Assembly (NCBI GenBank): GCA_964488535.1
Contig: CAZAUT010000016.1
Location: 1 to 34,886, forward strand
Length of the DNA: 34,886 nucleotides
Origin: GWB1-38-13 sp964488535
Lineage (GTDB): Bacteria; Patescibacteriota; Microgenomatia; UBA8517
Reading direction: 5' to 3'
This document shows positions 6,778 through 15,658 of the stretch, one piece after another; positions within the stretch are counted from its first letter, which is position 1, and every line of letters begins with the position of its first letter. The position numbers were made by a program, and so were the translations under genes. The notes beneath the pieces are model-generated. The model saw only the letters and a program-made list of their open reading frames with translations. It did no database searches and was not told the origin of the DNA.

Positions 6778-7179
6778 CTATTTAATAAGCCAATATATTA
6801 AAGAAGACAGAAAAGACAATATAAAAGAAAAGGCAACATAGGCTCCTAATCCCGTAAGATATATTTTTGGAATATCAAACCATATTGACGATAAACCGGG
6901 AAAATCAAAACATCTTATTTCAAAAGATTTAACAAGAAGTGTCGTTAGATATAACACTACAGATGACCCCAGGAAACGGAACAATCCGAATGTAAGGAGA
7001 TTAATAGGAAGAAGTAGAATGTTTATTACCGGCTTTGCAACGAGTGAAACAATGGTTATTGCAGCACCGGCAGCCAACAGCGTTGTAAAACCGCTATTGA
7101 AGTAAATTCCGGAAATGCTGTTTGATATAAGATATAAACAATATGTGTCAATAATGAAATGTCTCAATATTTTTTTCAT
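6778..7179 (-). CDS. Phage-holin-family (4-helix) membrane protein
   Basis: 133 residues from ATG 7179 (MKKILRHFIIDT). It has four hydrophobic helices and the family hallmarks after helix 2: VSLVAKPVINILLLPINLLTFGLFRF, typical of the 'phage holin family protein' / YvlD group. These are cellular membrane proteins of unknown function despite the name. The start at 7293 is rejected because it would lie deep in uvrC. ATG 7179 is 16 bases after the uvrC stop, so it is likely the last gene of the uvrA-transglutaminase-uvrC transcript. Confidence 0.75.
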   Translation of the reverse strand: MKKILRHFIIDTYCLYLISNSISGIYFNSGFTTLLAAGAAITIVSLVAKPVINILLLPINLLTFGLFRFLGSSVVLYLTTLLVKSFEIRCFDFPGLSSIWFDIPKIYLTGLGAYVAFSFILSFLSSLIYWLIK

Positions 7180-7195
7180 TTTCTGTTTAATTGTA

Positions 7196-8554
7196 TCATG
7201 CTTGGAAAAAAGCTTTTTTAACAAGTTTTCGATGATATGAAACAGCAAAGCGGTGGGATTCGTTTCTGATTCTTTGAAGAAGAAGTAAGGCACCGTTTTT
7301 GGGAGATATAACAGAAAAATTTCCCTTAATTTGTTTTATAAAAATCCGTTCAAATCTTTTTGCTAATCCTATTACGGGTATGCCATAAGATTCAAATACC
7401 TGGACGAACGCATTGGTTTGCCCTTTTCCGCCATCGACAATTATAAGATCGGGTTTACCCCATTCATCAAAATGCCTTGTTCTTCTTATTGCAATCTCTT
7501 TCAGAGAAGATACATCATTATTGAATGACTTTCTGAGGCGGAATTTCCGATATTGACTCTTTTCAGGAAGACCGTTTATAAAAACGACCATTGATCCTGC
7601 CGACGAGGATCCTCCTATGTGTGAAATATCATAACACTCAATGCGTCCTAGATTAATTTTAGAAAAGTGTTTTGACAAAAGTTTTCGGAGATCAGCCAGA
7701 CGAATATTTGCGGTTTTATAAAGAAGATAAGGATCTTTATCATAGAGCTCAATGTTTGCAACCGGCTGGACGAGATTTTTCAGTGCAATTAATTTATTTC
7801 TGTATATTTCTGCTTCTTCATACATCTCTTTTACAGAATATTTATACATTGATTTACGAAAAGTATTCTCAAGCTGCTTAATTTTTCCATTCAGTATAGA
7901 TTTTATATTTCGTACGTTTCTGAAGTACTGTTTTATCAAAACAGATTTATATTTTTCTTCTGAAAAAAACTCTATCTCGGACGGACAGGGGTTGCATAAA
8001 CCCATTTGTCTATATATACAAGGTCTTTTGAAAGGCAAATGGTTGGAGTAAGGAATGAATAAGCGAATATCGTCAAGAATTGTGTTTATATAAGAAGAAT
8101 TCAAAAACGGGCCATATACATGTTGACTGTTATCTTTAGGATTTCTTGTTATAACAACAATAGGATACTTATCACCCGTTATTGCAACATAAACAGGTTT
8201 CTTTCCGTCTTTCAGTAAAATGTTATACCTGGGCATATATTTTTTAATCAGTTTTGCCTCCAGTAGTAATGCTTCTATCTCGCTATCGACAAGAATATAA
8301 GAAAGATACCGAATGTTGGACACAAGCTTGTCTGTTTTATTGATATCGATCTTAAATTCATGCTCTTTAGAGTGTAAACGCAGATTTGTGTTTTTACCAA
8401 AAGGGTGATATTGAAGATATGAACGAAGCCTCACTTTTAGTGAGTTTGCTTTACCCACATAAATCGGTGTTTTGTTTTTGTCGTAAAAAGTGTACACACC
8501 GTGCTTTTCGGGTATCTTGGATATAACAATATTATTAAAAAGATATTTTCGCAT
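7196..8554 (-). CDS. uvrC: Excinuclease ABC subunit C, short form
   Basis: 452 residues against about 550-610 in most bacteria. The GIY-YIG nuclease domain (3' incision) is at about 15-95 (HGVYTFYDKNKTPIYVGKAN). A Cys-containing segment follows (RPCIYRQMGLCNPCPSE), then the UVR helix pair that contacts UvrB (about 230-265). The RNase H-like 5' incision domain comes last (ECYDISHIGGSSSAG, LIIVDGGKGQ, NESHRFAVSYHRK). The protein ends 11 residues after that motif, so the C-terminal tandem helix-hairpin-helix domain is missing. The next frames hold the next gene, so this is not a sequencing frameshift. It overlaps the transglutaminase gene by 20 bases. Confidence 0.93.
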   Translation of the reverse strand: MRKYLFNNIVISKIPEKHGVYTFYDKNKTPIYVGKANSLKVRLRSYLQYHPFGKNTNLRLHSKEHEFKIDINKTDKLVSNIRYLSYILVDSEIEALLLEAKLIKKYMPRYNILLKDGKKPVYVAITGDKYPIVVITRNPKDNSQHVYGPFLNSSYINTILDDIRLFIPYSNHLPFKRPCIYRQMGLCNPCPSEIEFFSEEKYKSVLIKQYFRNVRNIKSILNGKIKQLENTFRKSMYKYSVKEMYEEAEIYRNKLIALKNLVQPVANIELYDKDPYLLYKTANIRLADLRKLLSKHFSKINLGRIECYDISHIGGSSSAGSMVVFINGLPEKSQYRKFRLRKSFNNDVSSLKEIAIRRTRHFDEWGKPDLIIVDGGKGQTNAFVQVFESYGIPVIGLAKRFERIFIKQIKGNFSVISPKNGALLLLQRIRNESHRFAVSYHRKLVKKAFFQA

Positions 8555-10328
8555 GGCGTTTATAAAAATAAATATAGGAAAATATTACTATAACAAATAG
8601 GGAAAATATCAAGATAAGCTGGGCATATAAGTCCATCTTGTCCGGACCTGTGTATTCATGGATGTCTCCATTTACGGATATTCCGATTAACGTTACCGTT
8701 GATCTTCCCAAAAATGAATGACTGAAAGGCAGTTTCTTATGTATTAATGAGTATGGCGGGAGAACCTTATGGTTATCTTCTGCAACAAGTATTCCGTCAA
8801 AATAATACTTAATATTCTTTTCGTATAAGGCGAAACCGTTTTCATTTTTTATATATATGTCAATCTCTCCGTCAAGTACGTCCGATATTCCAGAATTAAC
8901 CTGGGGTATTAACTGTTTGTCCAAAATGTCGGGATATTGGCTTGTGCTGACAAAAATATTTTTATTTTCGCCATTATTGGAATATACCCCGGGAGGAACG
9001 GGAATAGAATCATTATGGCCATGAATTGTAAAAGCAAAATGTCTGAGGTCAAAATTATTAAAATAATCGGCTCCGGATGTTTTGCCCCATGTTGGATCTG
9101 AAGGTACCCATATTCCTTTATCACTATCCCAGTACTCAACCCATGAATGAAGGATATCGGTGAAAAAGCTAACCGGTTTTGCGTCAGGGTTATCGGTGTG
9201 TGCATAACCGATAACCTCTCTTGCCGGAATACCTTTTGCCCGCATTATTGATATAAAAAGGTCTGTAAAATCTCTGCATATACCCTTTCTGTTCTGTGAC
9301 AGAATTTCAGTAGATGGACGCCTTTTATATGAATGAAGATTTTTATCATATTCCAAATAATTCACAACATAATCATAAACATCTCTTGGTGTTTTTAGCT
9401 CCTTGGCAATATTTCTAATGACAACCTCATTGGAATTCCAGTAATGTGTAGGGTTTATATTGTTATAAAGATCATCTACCGCAGGCACGAGATGTTTACG
9501 TGGCTGGGAAAATATCTGTACAAATCCGCTGATTGTTATATCTTTAAAACTATCGTTAGGAAGAAACTGTGCAATCCAGTTACCGTCCTTGTCTGCGATT
9601 ATATTATCCAAAGGTCCGTCAATTTTATTAAAAATAACTCTCTGATAGGAAGTATCCATAGGAACAGATACTGAATAAAGATTGTTTCCGCCCGATTTTT
9701 CATCAAATTTGTAGTTTATAGAAAAAGAAAAAGACTGATATTCACCGAAAACGGCAATGATTTTTGAAAAAACAAGATCGTTTTTATCAAATGTGTAGAC
9801 GGTGTTGTCTTCGTTAATTTTTTTATCGACATATTTTGGAGTAATATATGCCTCAGGACCGAAATCGTTCGGGATTATAAGACGTGTCTTTACGTCATCA
9901 TACAGATGAATATCTCTGACGATTGGTAATGCTATCTGCCATACATCACCCGTTCTGGATGCAATATCTTTTGTAGAATATTTTATTGAAAAATTTTGTT
10001 GTTTATTTTTTCCGAGTGCCTTATTACTGAAATATATCTTAAAAAGGTTTATGTCTTCAGAAGTATCAACTGTATAATTCAATGTTCCGTTGACATCAAA
10101 AACATCGGTATTATCGATAATAAGTCCTGAAACGGTATACTCAAACGAAGGGAGATATTTATCCGTTTTATTATTTTTTATAATGAATTTTTCATTTATT
10201 AAACAATCGCCATCTTTCAAAAATAATACATCTCTTTCCAAAACAGTCGAAAAATCTGATTGTGCATAAGCGGTATTAACGGGAGAAAATATAAAGTATA
10301 AAATTATTATTGCAATTAAAAATATCAT
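8535..10328 (-). CDS. Anchored extracytoplasmic transglutaminase-like protein
   Basis: 597 residues. A signal peptide (about 1-22, ending NTAYAQ) and a C-terminal membrane helix (about 568-590) followed by a basic tail place the body outside the cell. Residues 25-290 are beta-rich. A transglutaminase-like (cysteine-protease fold) domain at about 300-430 has the full triad: C351 in KGICRDFTDLF, H394 in LHSWVEYW, D411 in PSDPTWG. It could cleave or cross-link peptides at the surface; the substrate is unknown. It overlaps uvrA by four bases (ATGA) and uvrC by 20, so it is co-translated with the repair genes although no repair role is obvious. Confidence 0.82.
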   Translation of the reverse strand: MIFLIAIIILYFIFSPVNTAYAQSDFSTVLERDVLFLKDGDCLINEKFIIKNNKTDKYLPSFEYTVSGLIIDNTDVFDVNGTLNYTVDTSEDINLFKIYFSNKALGKNKQQNFSIKYSTKDIASRTGDVWQIALPIVRDIHLYDDVKTRLIIPNDFGPEAYITPKYVDKKINEDNTVYTFDKNDLVFSKIIAVFGEYQSFSFSINYKFDEKSGGNNLYSVSVPMDTSYQRVIFNKIDGPLDNIIADKDGNWIAQFLPNDSFKDITISGFVQIFSQPRKHLVPAVDDLYNNINPTHYWNSNEVVIRNIAKELKTPRDVYDYVVNYLEYDKNLHSYKRRPSTEILSQNRKGICRDFTDLFISIMRAKGIPAREVIGYAHTDNPDAKPVSFFTDILHSWVEYWDSDKGIWVPSDPTWGKTSGADYFNNFDLRHFAFTIHGHNDSIPVPPGVYSNNGENKNIFVSTSQYPDILDKQLIPQVNSGISDVLDGEIDIYIKNENGFALYEKNIKYYFDGILVAEDNHKVLPPYSLIHKKLPFSHSFLGRSTVTLIGISVNGDIHEYTGPDKMDLYAQLILIFSLFVIVIFSYIYFYKRHAKISF

Positions 10329-13252
10329 AAAACTTCTTTAAGATATTTTCCCGTATAGGAAAGACTGCTGTTAATAATATCAGAGGGTGTCCCTTCAAAA
10401 ACTATCTTTCCTCCCCCATCACCTCCTTCGGGACCCATATCGATAATCCAATCGGCGTTTTTTATTATATCCATATTATGTTCAATAATAAAAACTGAAT
10501 TTCCTTTCGAAACAAGAATTTTAAGTGCAGCCAAAAGTTTTTCAACATCGGCAAAATGCAGCCCTGTTGTAGGTTCGTCAAGAATATAAACGGTATTTCC
10601 TGTATCTTTTTTTGACAGCTCCGATGCAAGTTTAACTCTTTGGGATTCTCCACCGGAAAGAGTAGTAGCACTTTGTCCCAATTTTATATAACCGAGTCCG
10701 ATGTTTGATAATGTCTGAAGTTTATTCATAATTTTATTATGGTCATTATAAAACTCTATCGCCTCGTTTACACTCATTGTAAGTACATCGTAAATGTTCT
10801 TTCCACGAAAATGGATATCTAGGGTGCCGGCATTATATCTCATCCCCTGGCACACTTCGCACTTTACCCAGATGTCACTCATAAACTGCATTTCGATTTT
10901 CAACATCCCCTGTCCTTCACAAGCTTCACACCTGCCACCTTTTACATTAAATGAAAATGCACCTTTTTTTACACCCTGGAATTTTGCATCTCTTGTCAAT
11001 GAAAACTGGTATCGGATTTCATCAAAGACTTTTGTGTATGTGGCCGGATTACTTCTCGGTGTTTTACCAATAGGTGATTGATCAATCAATATTACTTTAT
11101 CGCAATGTTCTGTACCCGATATCGATCGGTAATTTGAAAATACCGATTTTTTTGTCGCAAGCTTTTCACGAAGAATATTGTATAAAGTTTCTACAAGAAG
11201 AGTTGATTTTCCGCTTCCCGATACACCGGTAACAACAACAAACTTATTGAGAGGAAAATTTACATCGATATTTTTGAGATTATATAAGTTACATCCTGTT
11301 ACTCTCAGGTAATTCTGTGTATCAAAATTTAACATTTTATGTACATTTTTGTATGTAACAATTTTTCTTCCGGATAAATATGCACCGGTAACTGAATTTT
11401 TATCGGAACAAATCTCCTTGTATTTTCCGACTGATACAATTTTTCCACCTTCGCTCCCTGCACCCGGTCCGAAATCTATAATATAATCAGACTGTTTCAT
11501 CATTGTCTCGTCATGTTCAACAACTATCACACTATTTCCCAAATCCTTTAATTTTTTTAGTGTATCAATCAACATCTGGTTATCTTTCTGATGAAGACCT
11601 ATCGTAGGCTCATCCAAAACGTACAATACACCCGTCAGACCCGATCCAATCTGACTTGCCAGTCTTATCCGTTGTGATTCTCCTCCGGATAATGTTCCGG
11701 AAGGTCTCGAGAGCGTTAAATATGACAAACCAACTGACAGTAAAAATTCTAAACGTTTTATTATTTCTATAAGTATTAATTTTGAGATCTCTTTTTCCTT
11801 AATGGTAAGTATATTTTCATCAATAAGAAACTTACGGGAGTATTTATAAATGTCTTCGATAGAATTGTTGCACAATTCAGTAATTGAATATCCGTCGATT
11901 GTGACGGACAAAGCTTCCTTTTTCAGTCTTGCCCCTTTACATTCAGGGCATGATACAAAAGTCATGTATTTTTCGATTTCGTTTCTTACCCAATCGGAAT
12001 CGGTGTCCTTATAGCGTCTATCCAGCTCTGCAAAAACACCTAGGAAAGTTTCCATAATATATGTATCTCTTCCAAACCTGTTTTTTCCATAAACTCTGTA
12101 CTCCTTATCGCCTGTTCCATAAAACAATATCTCCACTTTTTCCTTTTCAAGCGTCGAAAAGGGAACATTCATATTAATATTGTGTACCAGACAAACTTCT
12201 TTAAATAATCGTGAATACCAAGTGTCGTTTTCAAACATATTTGAGAAGGGAAGTATAGCTCCTTCAAGAATCGAAAGAGTAGACGAGATAAGCAGATTTT
12301 TATCAATCATTTGAATTCTTCCCAGACCGTTGCATTTTGCACATGCACCTATAGGTGAATTAAACGAAAAAAGTCTAGGTTCCATTTCGGGAATCTGAAT
12401 ATTATCCTTAGGACATGCAAATCTTTCGGAAAATGTATGATCAATAAGATTTTTAGGATATTTTGGAATCACGAGATCTTTGTCCAATATTTCCGATACG
12501 GTAACAAGCCCATCCGATAATTTAAGAGCCTGCGATACAGCATCCGTAAGTCTAGACCGTAGATTTTCTTTATATATCTTATCTTTAATACCTTTTTTAT
12601 CGATTGTTAATTTATCACAGACGGCTGAAATACTGTGTTTGTTTGTTTTTATCAGAAGCATGTCCGTATCCGTATCCTTTATAATTCCGTCTATTCTCAC
12701 CTGTGAATATCCTTTTGATCTTAAATTTGCGAACAATTCTCTAAATTCGCCTTTCTTTTCGACTACAACAGGTGATAATATAACTATTCTTATAAACTTC
12801 TTTGCAATAATTAAATATTCAAATAATCGAAAAACAGATGAAACTATTTCATCAAGTGACTGCTTTTTAATCTCATCACCGCATTCAGGGCAGTGAGGAT
12901 GACCGACGCGCGCATACAATAGACGCAAGTAATCGTATATTTCCGTTACTGTACCCACCGTAGATCGCGGATTTTTTGATGTTGTTCTTTGATCAATTGA
13001 AATAGCGGGGGATAATCCTTCAATCAGATCTACGTCCGGTTTTTCTAAAACACCCAAAAATTGTCTTGCATAGGAAGAAAGGCTTTCAATATATCTTCTC
13101 TGGCCTTCAGCGTATATCGTATCAAAAGCCATCGAGCTTTTGCCGCTTCCCGATACACCGGTAAATACTACCAGCTTATTTTTTGGAATGTCGACGCTTA
13201 TATTTTTAAGATTATGTGTCCTTGCACCGACAACTTTTATGAAATTATCCAT
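10325..13252 (-). CDS. uvrA: Excinuclease ABC subunit A
   Basis: 975 residues, slightly longer than the usual 940. It is the damage-recognition ATPase of nucleotide excision repair. Two ABC modules are present: Walker A FTGVSGSGKSS near residue 30 and TGVSGSGKST in the second half, signature LSGGESQRI/LSGGESQRV, and Walker B YVLDEPTIGLH and YILDEPTTGLH. The C-terminal zinc module is complete (GRCEACEG ... KCEVCQG). In the first signature-domain zinc module the expected CPxCG reads CPKDN (C280, D283), while its partner pair C304/C307 is intact. An extra CPEC pair lies near residue 121-124. It is preceded by a 70-base repeat gap after uvrB on the same strand. Confidence 0.97.
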   Translation of the reverse strand: MDNFIKVVGARTHNLKNISVDIPKNKLVVFTGVSGSGKSSMAFDTIYAEGQRRYIESLSSYARQFLGVLEKPDVDLIEGLSPAISIDQRTTSKNPRSTVGTVTEIYDYLRLLYARVGHPHCPECGDEIKKQSLDEIVSSVFRLFEYLIIAKKFIRIVILSPVVVEKKGEFRELFANLRSKGYSQVRIDGIIKDTDTDMLLIKTNKHSISAVCDKLTIDKKGIKDKIYKENLRSRLTDAVSQALKLSDGLVTVSEILDKDLVIPKYPKNLIDHTFSERFACPKDNIQIPEMEPRLFSFNSPIGACAKCNGLGRIQMIDKNLLISSTLSILEGAILPFSNMFENDTWYSRLFKEVCLVHNINMNVPFSTLEKEKVEILFYGTGDKEYRVYGKNRFGRDTYIMETFLGVFAELDRRYKDTDSDWVRNEIEKYMTFVSCPECKGARLKKEALSVTIDGYSITELCNNSIEDIYKYSRKFLIDENILTIKEKEISKLILIEIIKRLEFLLSVGLSYLTLSRPSGTLSGGESQRIRLASQIGSGLTGVLYVLDEPTIGLHQKDNQMLIDTLKKLKDLGNSVIVVEHDETMMKQSDYIIDFGPGAGSEGGKIVSVGKYKEICSDKNSVTGAYLSGRKIVTYKNVHKMLNFDTQNYLRVTGCNLYNLKNIDVNFPLNKFVVVTGVSGSGKSTLLVETLYNILREKLATKKSVFSNYRSISGTEHCDKVILIDQSPIGKTPRSNPATYTKVFDEIRYQFSLTRDAKFQGVKKGAFSFNVKGGRCEACEGQGMLKIEMQFMSDIWVKCEVCQGMRYNAGTLDIHFRGKNIYDVLTMSVNEAIEFYNDHNKIMNKLQTLSNIGLGYIKLGQSATTLSGGESQRVKLASELSKKDTGNTVYILDEPTTGLHFADVEKLLAALKILVSKGNSVFIIEHNMDIIKNADWIIDMGPEGGDGGGKIVFEGTPSDIINSSLSYTGKYLKEVL

Positions 13253-13345
13253 AGATAATAGTTAATTAGCTACTTGGTTACTTTATTAGTTGGTTACTTG
13301 GCTACCTGATACTTGATACTTGTTACTTACCAGATACTTCTTTAA
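13253..13345. repeat. Degenerate tandem word (TACTTG family) running into uvrB 3' end
   Basis: The gap between uvrB and uvrA is made of variants of 7-10 base words: GGTTACTTGG, TTGGCTACC, then TACTTGA, TACTTGT, TACTTAC, GATACTTC. The last copies (13323 onward) encode the final residues of UvrB (KEVSGK). No terminator or promoter is visible, so uvrB and uvrA may be one transcript. Confidence 0.7.
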
Positions 13346-15476
13346 TCTTATTCCTAATCCTCGCTGCCAGTTCAAAATTTAGATCTTCGGCTGCAATTTT
13401 CATTTCTCTTCTCATGTTATTTATTAGTTTTTTACTATCGTAAGGAGTTAAAGATTCATAAACAGACGCAGTATCGTAAAACATTTCTCCATATCCAAAG
13501 ACATCGTTAATATCTGATTTATACTCGACCGAAATAAGTTTATCTCTAATAGGTTTTTCAACAGATTTAGGTATGATATTATGTCTTTTGTTATATTTCA
13601 GTTGCTTTATCCTTCTTCGCTTTACTTCATTTATAGCTCTTTCCATTGAACCGGTAATTTTATCCGCATACAATATTACCCTGCCGTTTACGTGTCTTGC
13701 AGCTCTACCCATTGTTTGAATAAGCGAAACTTCACTTCTCAAAAACCCTTCCTTGTCGGCATCAAGTATTGCAACCAACGATACTTCAGGAAGATCAAGA
13801 CCTTCCCGTAACAAATTGACGCCTATTAAACAATCATATGTCCCGTTTCTCAGATTATCCAAGATGTTTGTCCGCTCCAAAGTCTCGACATCGCAATGCA
13901 AGTAAGCAGTTTTAATATTTTTCTTGATCAGATATTCACTCAAATCCTCGGCTGTTTTTTTTGTTAAAGTAGTCACTAGTGTTCTTTGATATTTTTTTGT
14001 ATTTTTAACAATCTCACTGACAACATCGTTTACTTGGGACTTCAAAGGTTTAATAAATATTTCAGGGTCGGGAATTCCAGTCGGCCTAATTAGCTGTTCC
14101 ACAACTCCATTATTACTGATTATTTTATTACTGTTTTTTGGTTCCGGTATCAGGTTTTTTGCGTTCTTTTTATTGATTGTTTTACCTGTTACATGATATC
14201 TGTTACTTGACTCCTGTAATTTGTTATCTATGACCTTTACCTCTTCCCGAGCCATGGATAGCTCCCATTGAGAAGGTGTTGCTGACGAAGCTATGAAATT
14301 CGGTATTTTTCTTAAAAATTCTTCAAATTTTAAGGGTCTATTGTCAAGAGCTGCGGGTAAACGGAATCCATAATCTATCAACACCTGTTTTCTGCTTAGA
14401 TCACCATTATACATACCTCTTATTTGAGGAAATGTCATATGTGATTCGTCAATAATTAATAACCATTTTTTATTAAATTGCGTATTAAAATATTCAAGTA
14501 ATGTATATGGGGGATCACCCGATTCTCTTCCGTCAAAATATCTCGAGTAATTTTCTATACCTTTTACATAACCTACTTCTTTCAACATGCTTATATCGTA
14601 TTTAACCCTCTGTTTCAAGCGGTGAGCCTCAAGAACTTTTCCCACCTTAATCAAAATTGAGACCTGCTCTTCCATGTCTTGCTCAATTTTTCTAAGTACG
14701 CCGTCTTTTGAAGAGACATCCGTAATATAATGTTTTGCCGGGTATAGGACGGTTTCGCTTAAACGATTTCCAACCGTAGAAGACAACCCACTTACGGGAT
14801 CGATATAAGATATGTCGGATATGTAATCCTCATCCAACATAATTCTGACGGCGTCATCAGTGTATGTTGGAAAAATATCCAGAACATTTCCCCGTACTCT
14901 GAAAGTACCTCTAAAAAACCCGAACTCACTTCGTTCGTATTGCAGAGTTATAAGTTTATCGATCAGACTGTTTCTGTTTATTTTCGATCCTTTCTTAAAA
15001 ACTAATGAAAATTTCTTAACTTCTGAAGGAGATCCGAGGTTATATATACAAGAAACCGATGATACAACAATATTGTCTTTTCTTGTTAATAAATTGGTTG
15101 TAGCTGCAAGGCGGAGTTTATCGATATTCTCATTTATATCCGAGTCTTTCTCTATATAGGTATCAGTTGTCGGAATGTAGGCTTCGGGTTGGTAATAATC
15201 ATAATATGAAACAAAATATGATACTGCGTTATCAGGAAAAAAATATCGGAATTCCTGATATAGTTGCGCTGCAAGAGTTTTATTATGAGAAATTACCAAA
15301 GTCGGCAGCTGAAGTTTATTGATAACATTTGCCAAAGTAAAAGTTTTTCCCGATCCCGTTACCCCGAGCAAAACTTGGTACTTTCGATTATTAAGAACAC
15401 CTATAGACAATTTATTTATTGCTCTTTTTTGGTCTTTTATCGGAATGTAGTCTGAAACAAGATTGAATTTATCCAT
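13323..15476 (-). CDS. uvrB: Excinuclease ABC subunit B with internal insert
   Basis: 717 residues from ATG 15476 (MDKFNLVS), about 50 more than usual. UvrB is the helicase-like subunit that loads on the lesion and recruits UvrC. Motifs present include Walker A VLLGVTGSGKTFTLAN, the beta-hairpin region YYDYYQPEAYIP, DESH in LLIIDESHMTFPQ, ATPSQWEL, GVNLLREGLDLPEV, and IQTMGRAARHVNG. The C-terminal UVR motif (MRREMKIAAEDLNFELAARIRNKI) is present. A 49-residue basic insert sits between WELSM (about 407) and GVVEQLIRPTG (about 457). ATG 15476 is preferred to 15494 because an extended -10 lies between them. Confidence 0.97.
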   Translation of the reverse strand: MDKFNLVSDYIPIKDQKRAINKLSIGVLNNRKYQVLLGVTGSGKTFTLANVINKLQLPTLVISHNKTLAAQLYQEFRYFFPDNAVSYFVSYYDYYQPEAYIPTTDTYIEKDSDINENIDKLRLAATTNLLTRKDNIVVSSVSCIYNLGSPSEVKKFSLVFKKGSKINRNSLIDKLITLQYERSEFGFFRGTFRVRGNVLDIFPTYTDDAVRIMLDEDYISDISYIDPVSGLSSTVGNRLSETVLYPAKHYITDVSSKDGVLRKIEQDMEEQVSILIKVGKVLEAHRLKQRVKYDISMLKEVGYVKGIENYSRYFDGRESGDPPYTLLEYFNTQFNKKWLLIIDESHMTFPQIRGMYNGDLSRKQVLIDYGFRLPAALDNRPLKFEEFLRKIPNFIASSATPSQWELSMAREEVKVIDNKLQESSNRYHVTGKTINKKNAKNLIPEPKNSNKIISNNGVVEQLIRPTGIPDPEIFIKPLKSQVNDVVSEIVKNTKKYQRTLVTTLTKKTAEDLSEYLIKKNIKTAYLHCDVETLERTNILDNLRNGTYDCLIGVNLLREGLDLPEVSLVAILDADKEGFLRSEVSLIQTMGRAARHVNGRVILYADKITGSMERAINEVKRRRIKQLKYNKRHNIIPKSVEKPIRDKLISVEYKSDINDVFGYGEMFYDTASVYESLTPYDSKKLINNMRREMKIAAEDLNFELAARIRNKIKEVSGK
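14109..14255 (-). other. Insert in uvrB carrying the intergenic repeat word
   Basis: Bases 14109-14255 encode about 49 residues that have no place in the usual UvrB sequence, which runs directly from the ATPxxxEL motif to GVVEQxxRPTG. Within it, 14174-14226 read on the minus strand contains CAAGTAACAGATATCATG and GTAACAGG, near copies of the words CAAGTATCAAGTATCAGG found in the uvrB-uvrA gap. The insert is Lys/Asn-rich (KTINKKNAKNLIPEPKNSNK), as expected of a flexible loop. It keeps the frame open. Confidence 0.6.
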
Positions 15477-15484
15477 GACTTTAC

Positions 15485-15493
15485 AGTATATCA
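15485..15493 (-). promoter_or_regulatory. uvrB extended -10 promoter
   Basis: TGATATACT on the minus strand is an extended -10 (TGn-TATACT), eight bases before ATG 15476, so the message should have almost no leader. A TTGTCA lies too close (14-base spacing) to serve as a normal -35. Inverted arms TACAG/CTGTA (15482-15486 and 15498-15502) straddle the -10 and could be a repressor site. Confidence 0.5.
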
Positions 15494-15537
15494 CAATCTG
15501 TACTTGACAACTTCGGGTATTGTTAGTACCCTTTAAT

Positions 15538-15654
15538 GGTAAAAGAGCAAGAGAGTAAAGAGTAAAACACTATTCAGTTATACCTTTTTTCTCTTATGTT
15601 TTTTCTTTTTTTCACCCTTTTACTCTTTTACCTTTTTACTCTTTCATCTTATTA
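15538..15654. repeat. Inverted tandem-word array between uvrB and lexA
   Basis: The left side is purine-rich (GGTAAAAGAG at 15538-15547, then GAGTAAA units to about 15566). The right side is its pyrimidine mirror (CTTTTACTCTTTTACC, then TTTTTACTCTTTC to 15654). GGTAAAAGAG is the exact reverse complement of CTCTTTTACC at 15623-15632. The array fills the divergent uvrB/lexA promoter region and reaches to within five bases of the lexA ATG. It could form a cruciform; no classical LexA box is seen. Confidence 0.7.
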
Positions 15655-15658
15655 ACAT

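Noticed and set aside
15538..15566. LexA operator in the purine-rich arm
   Set aside because: It is a tandem word with a mirror arm far away; it lacks the dyad of known LexA boxes.
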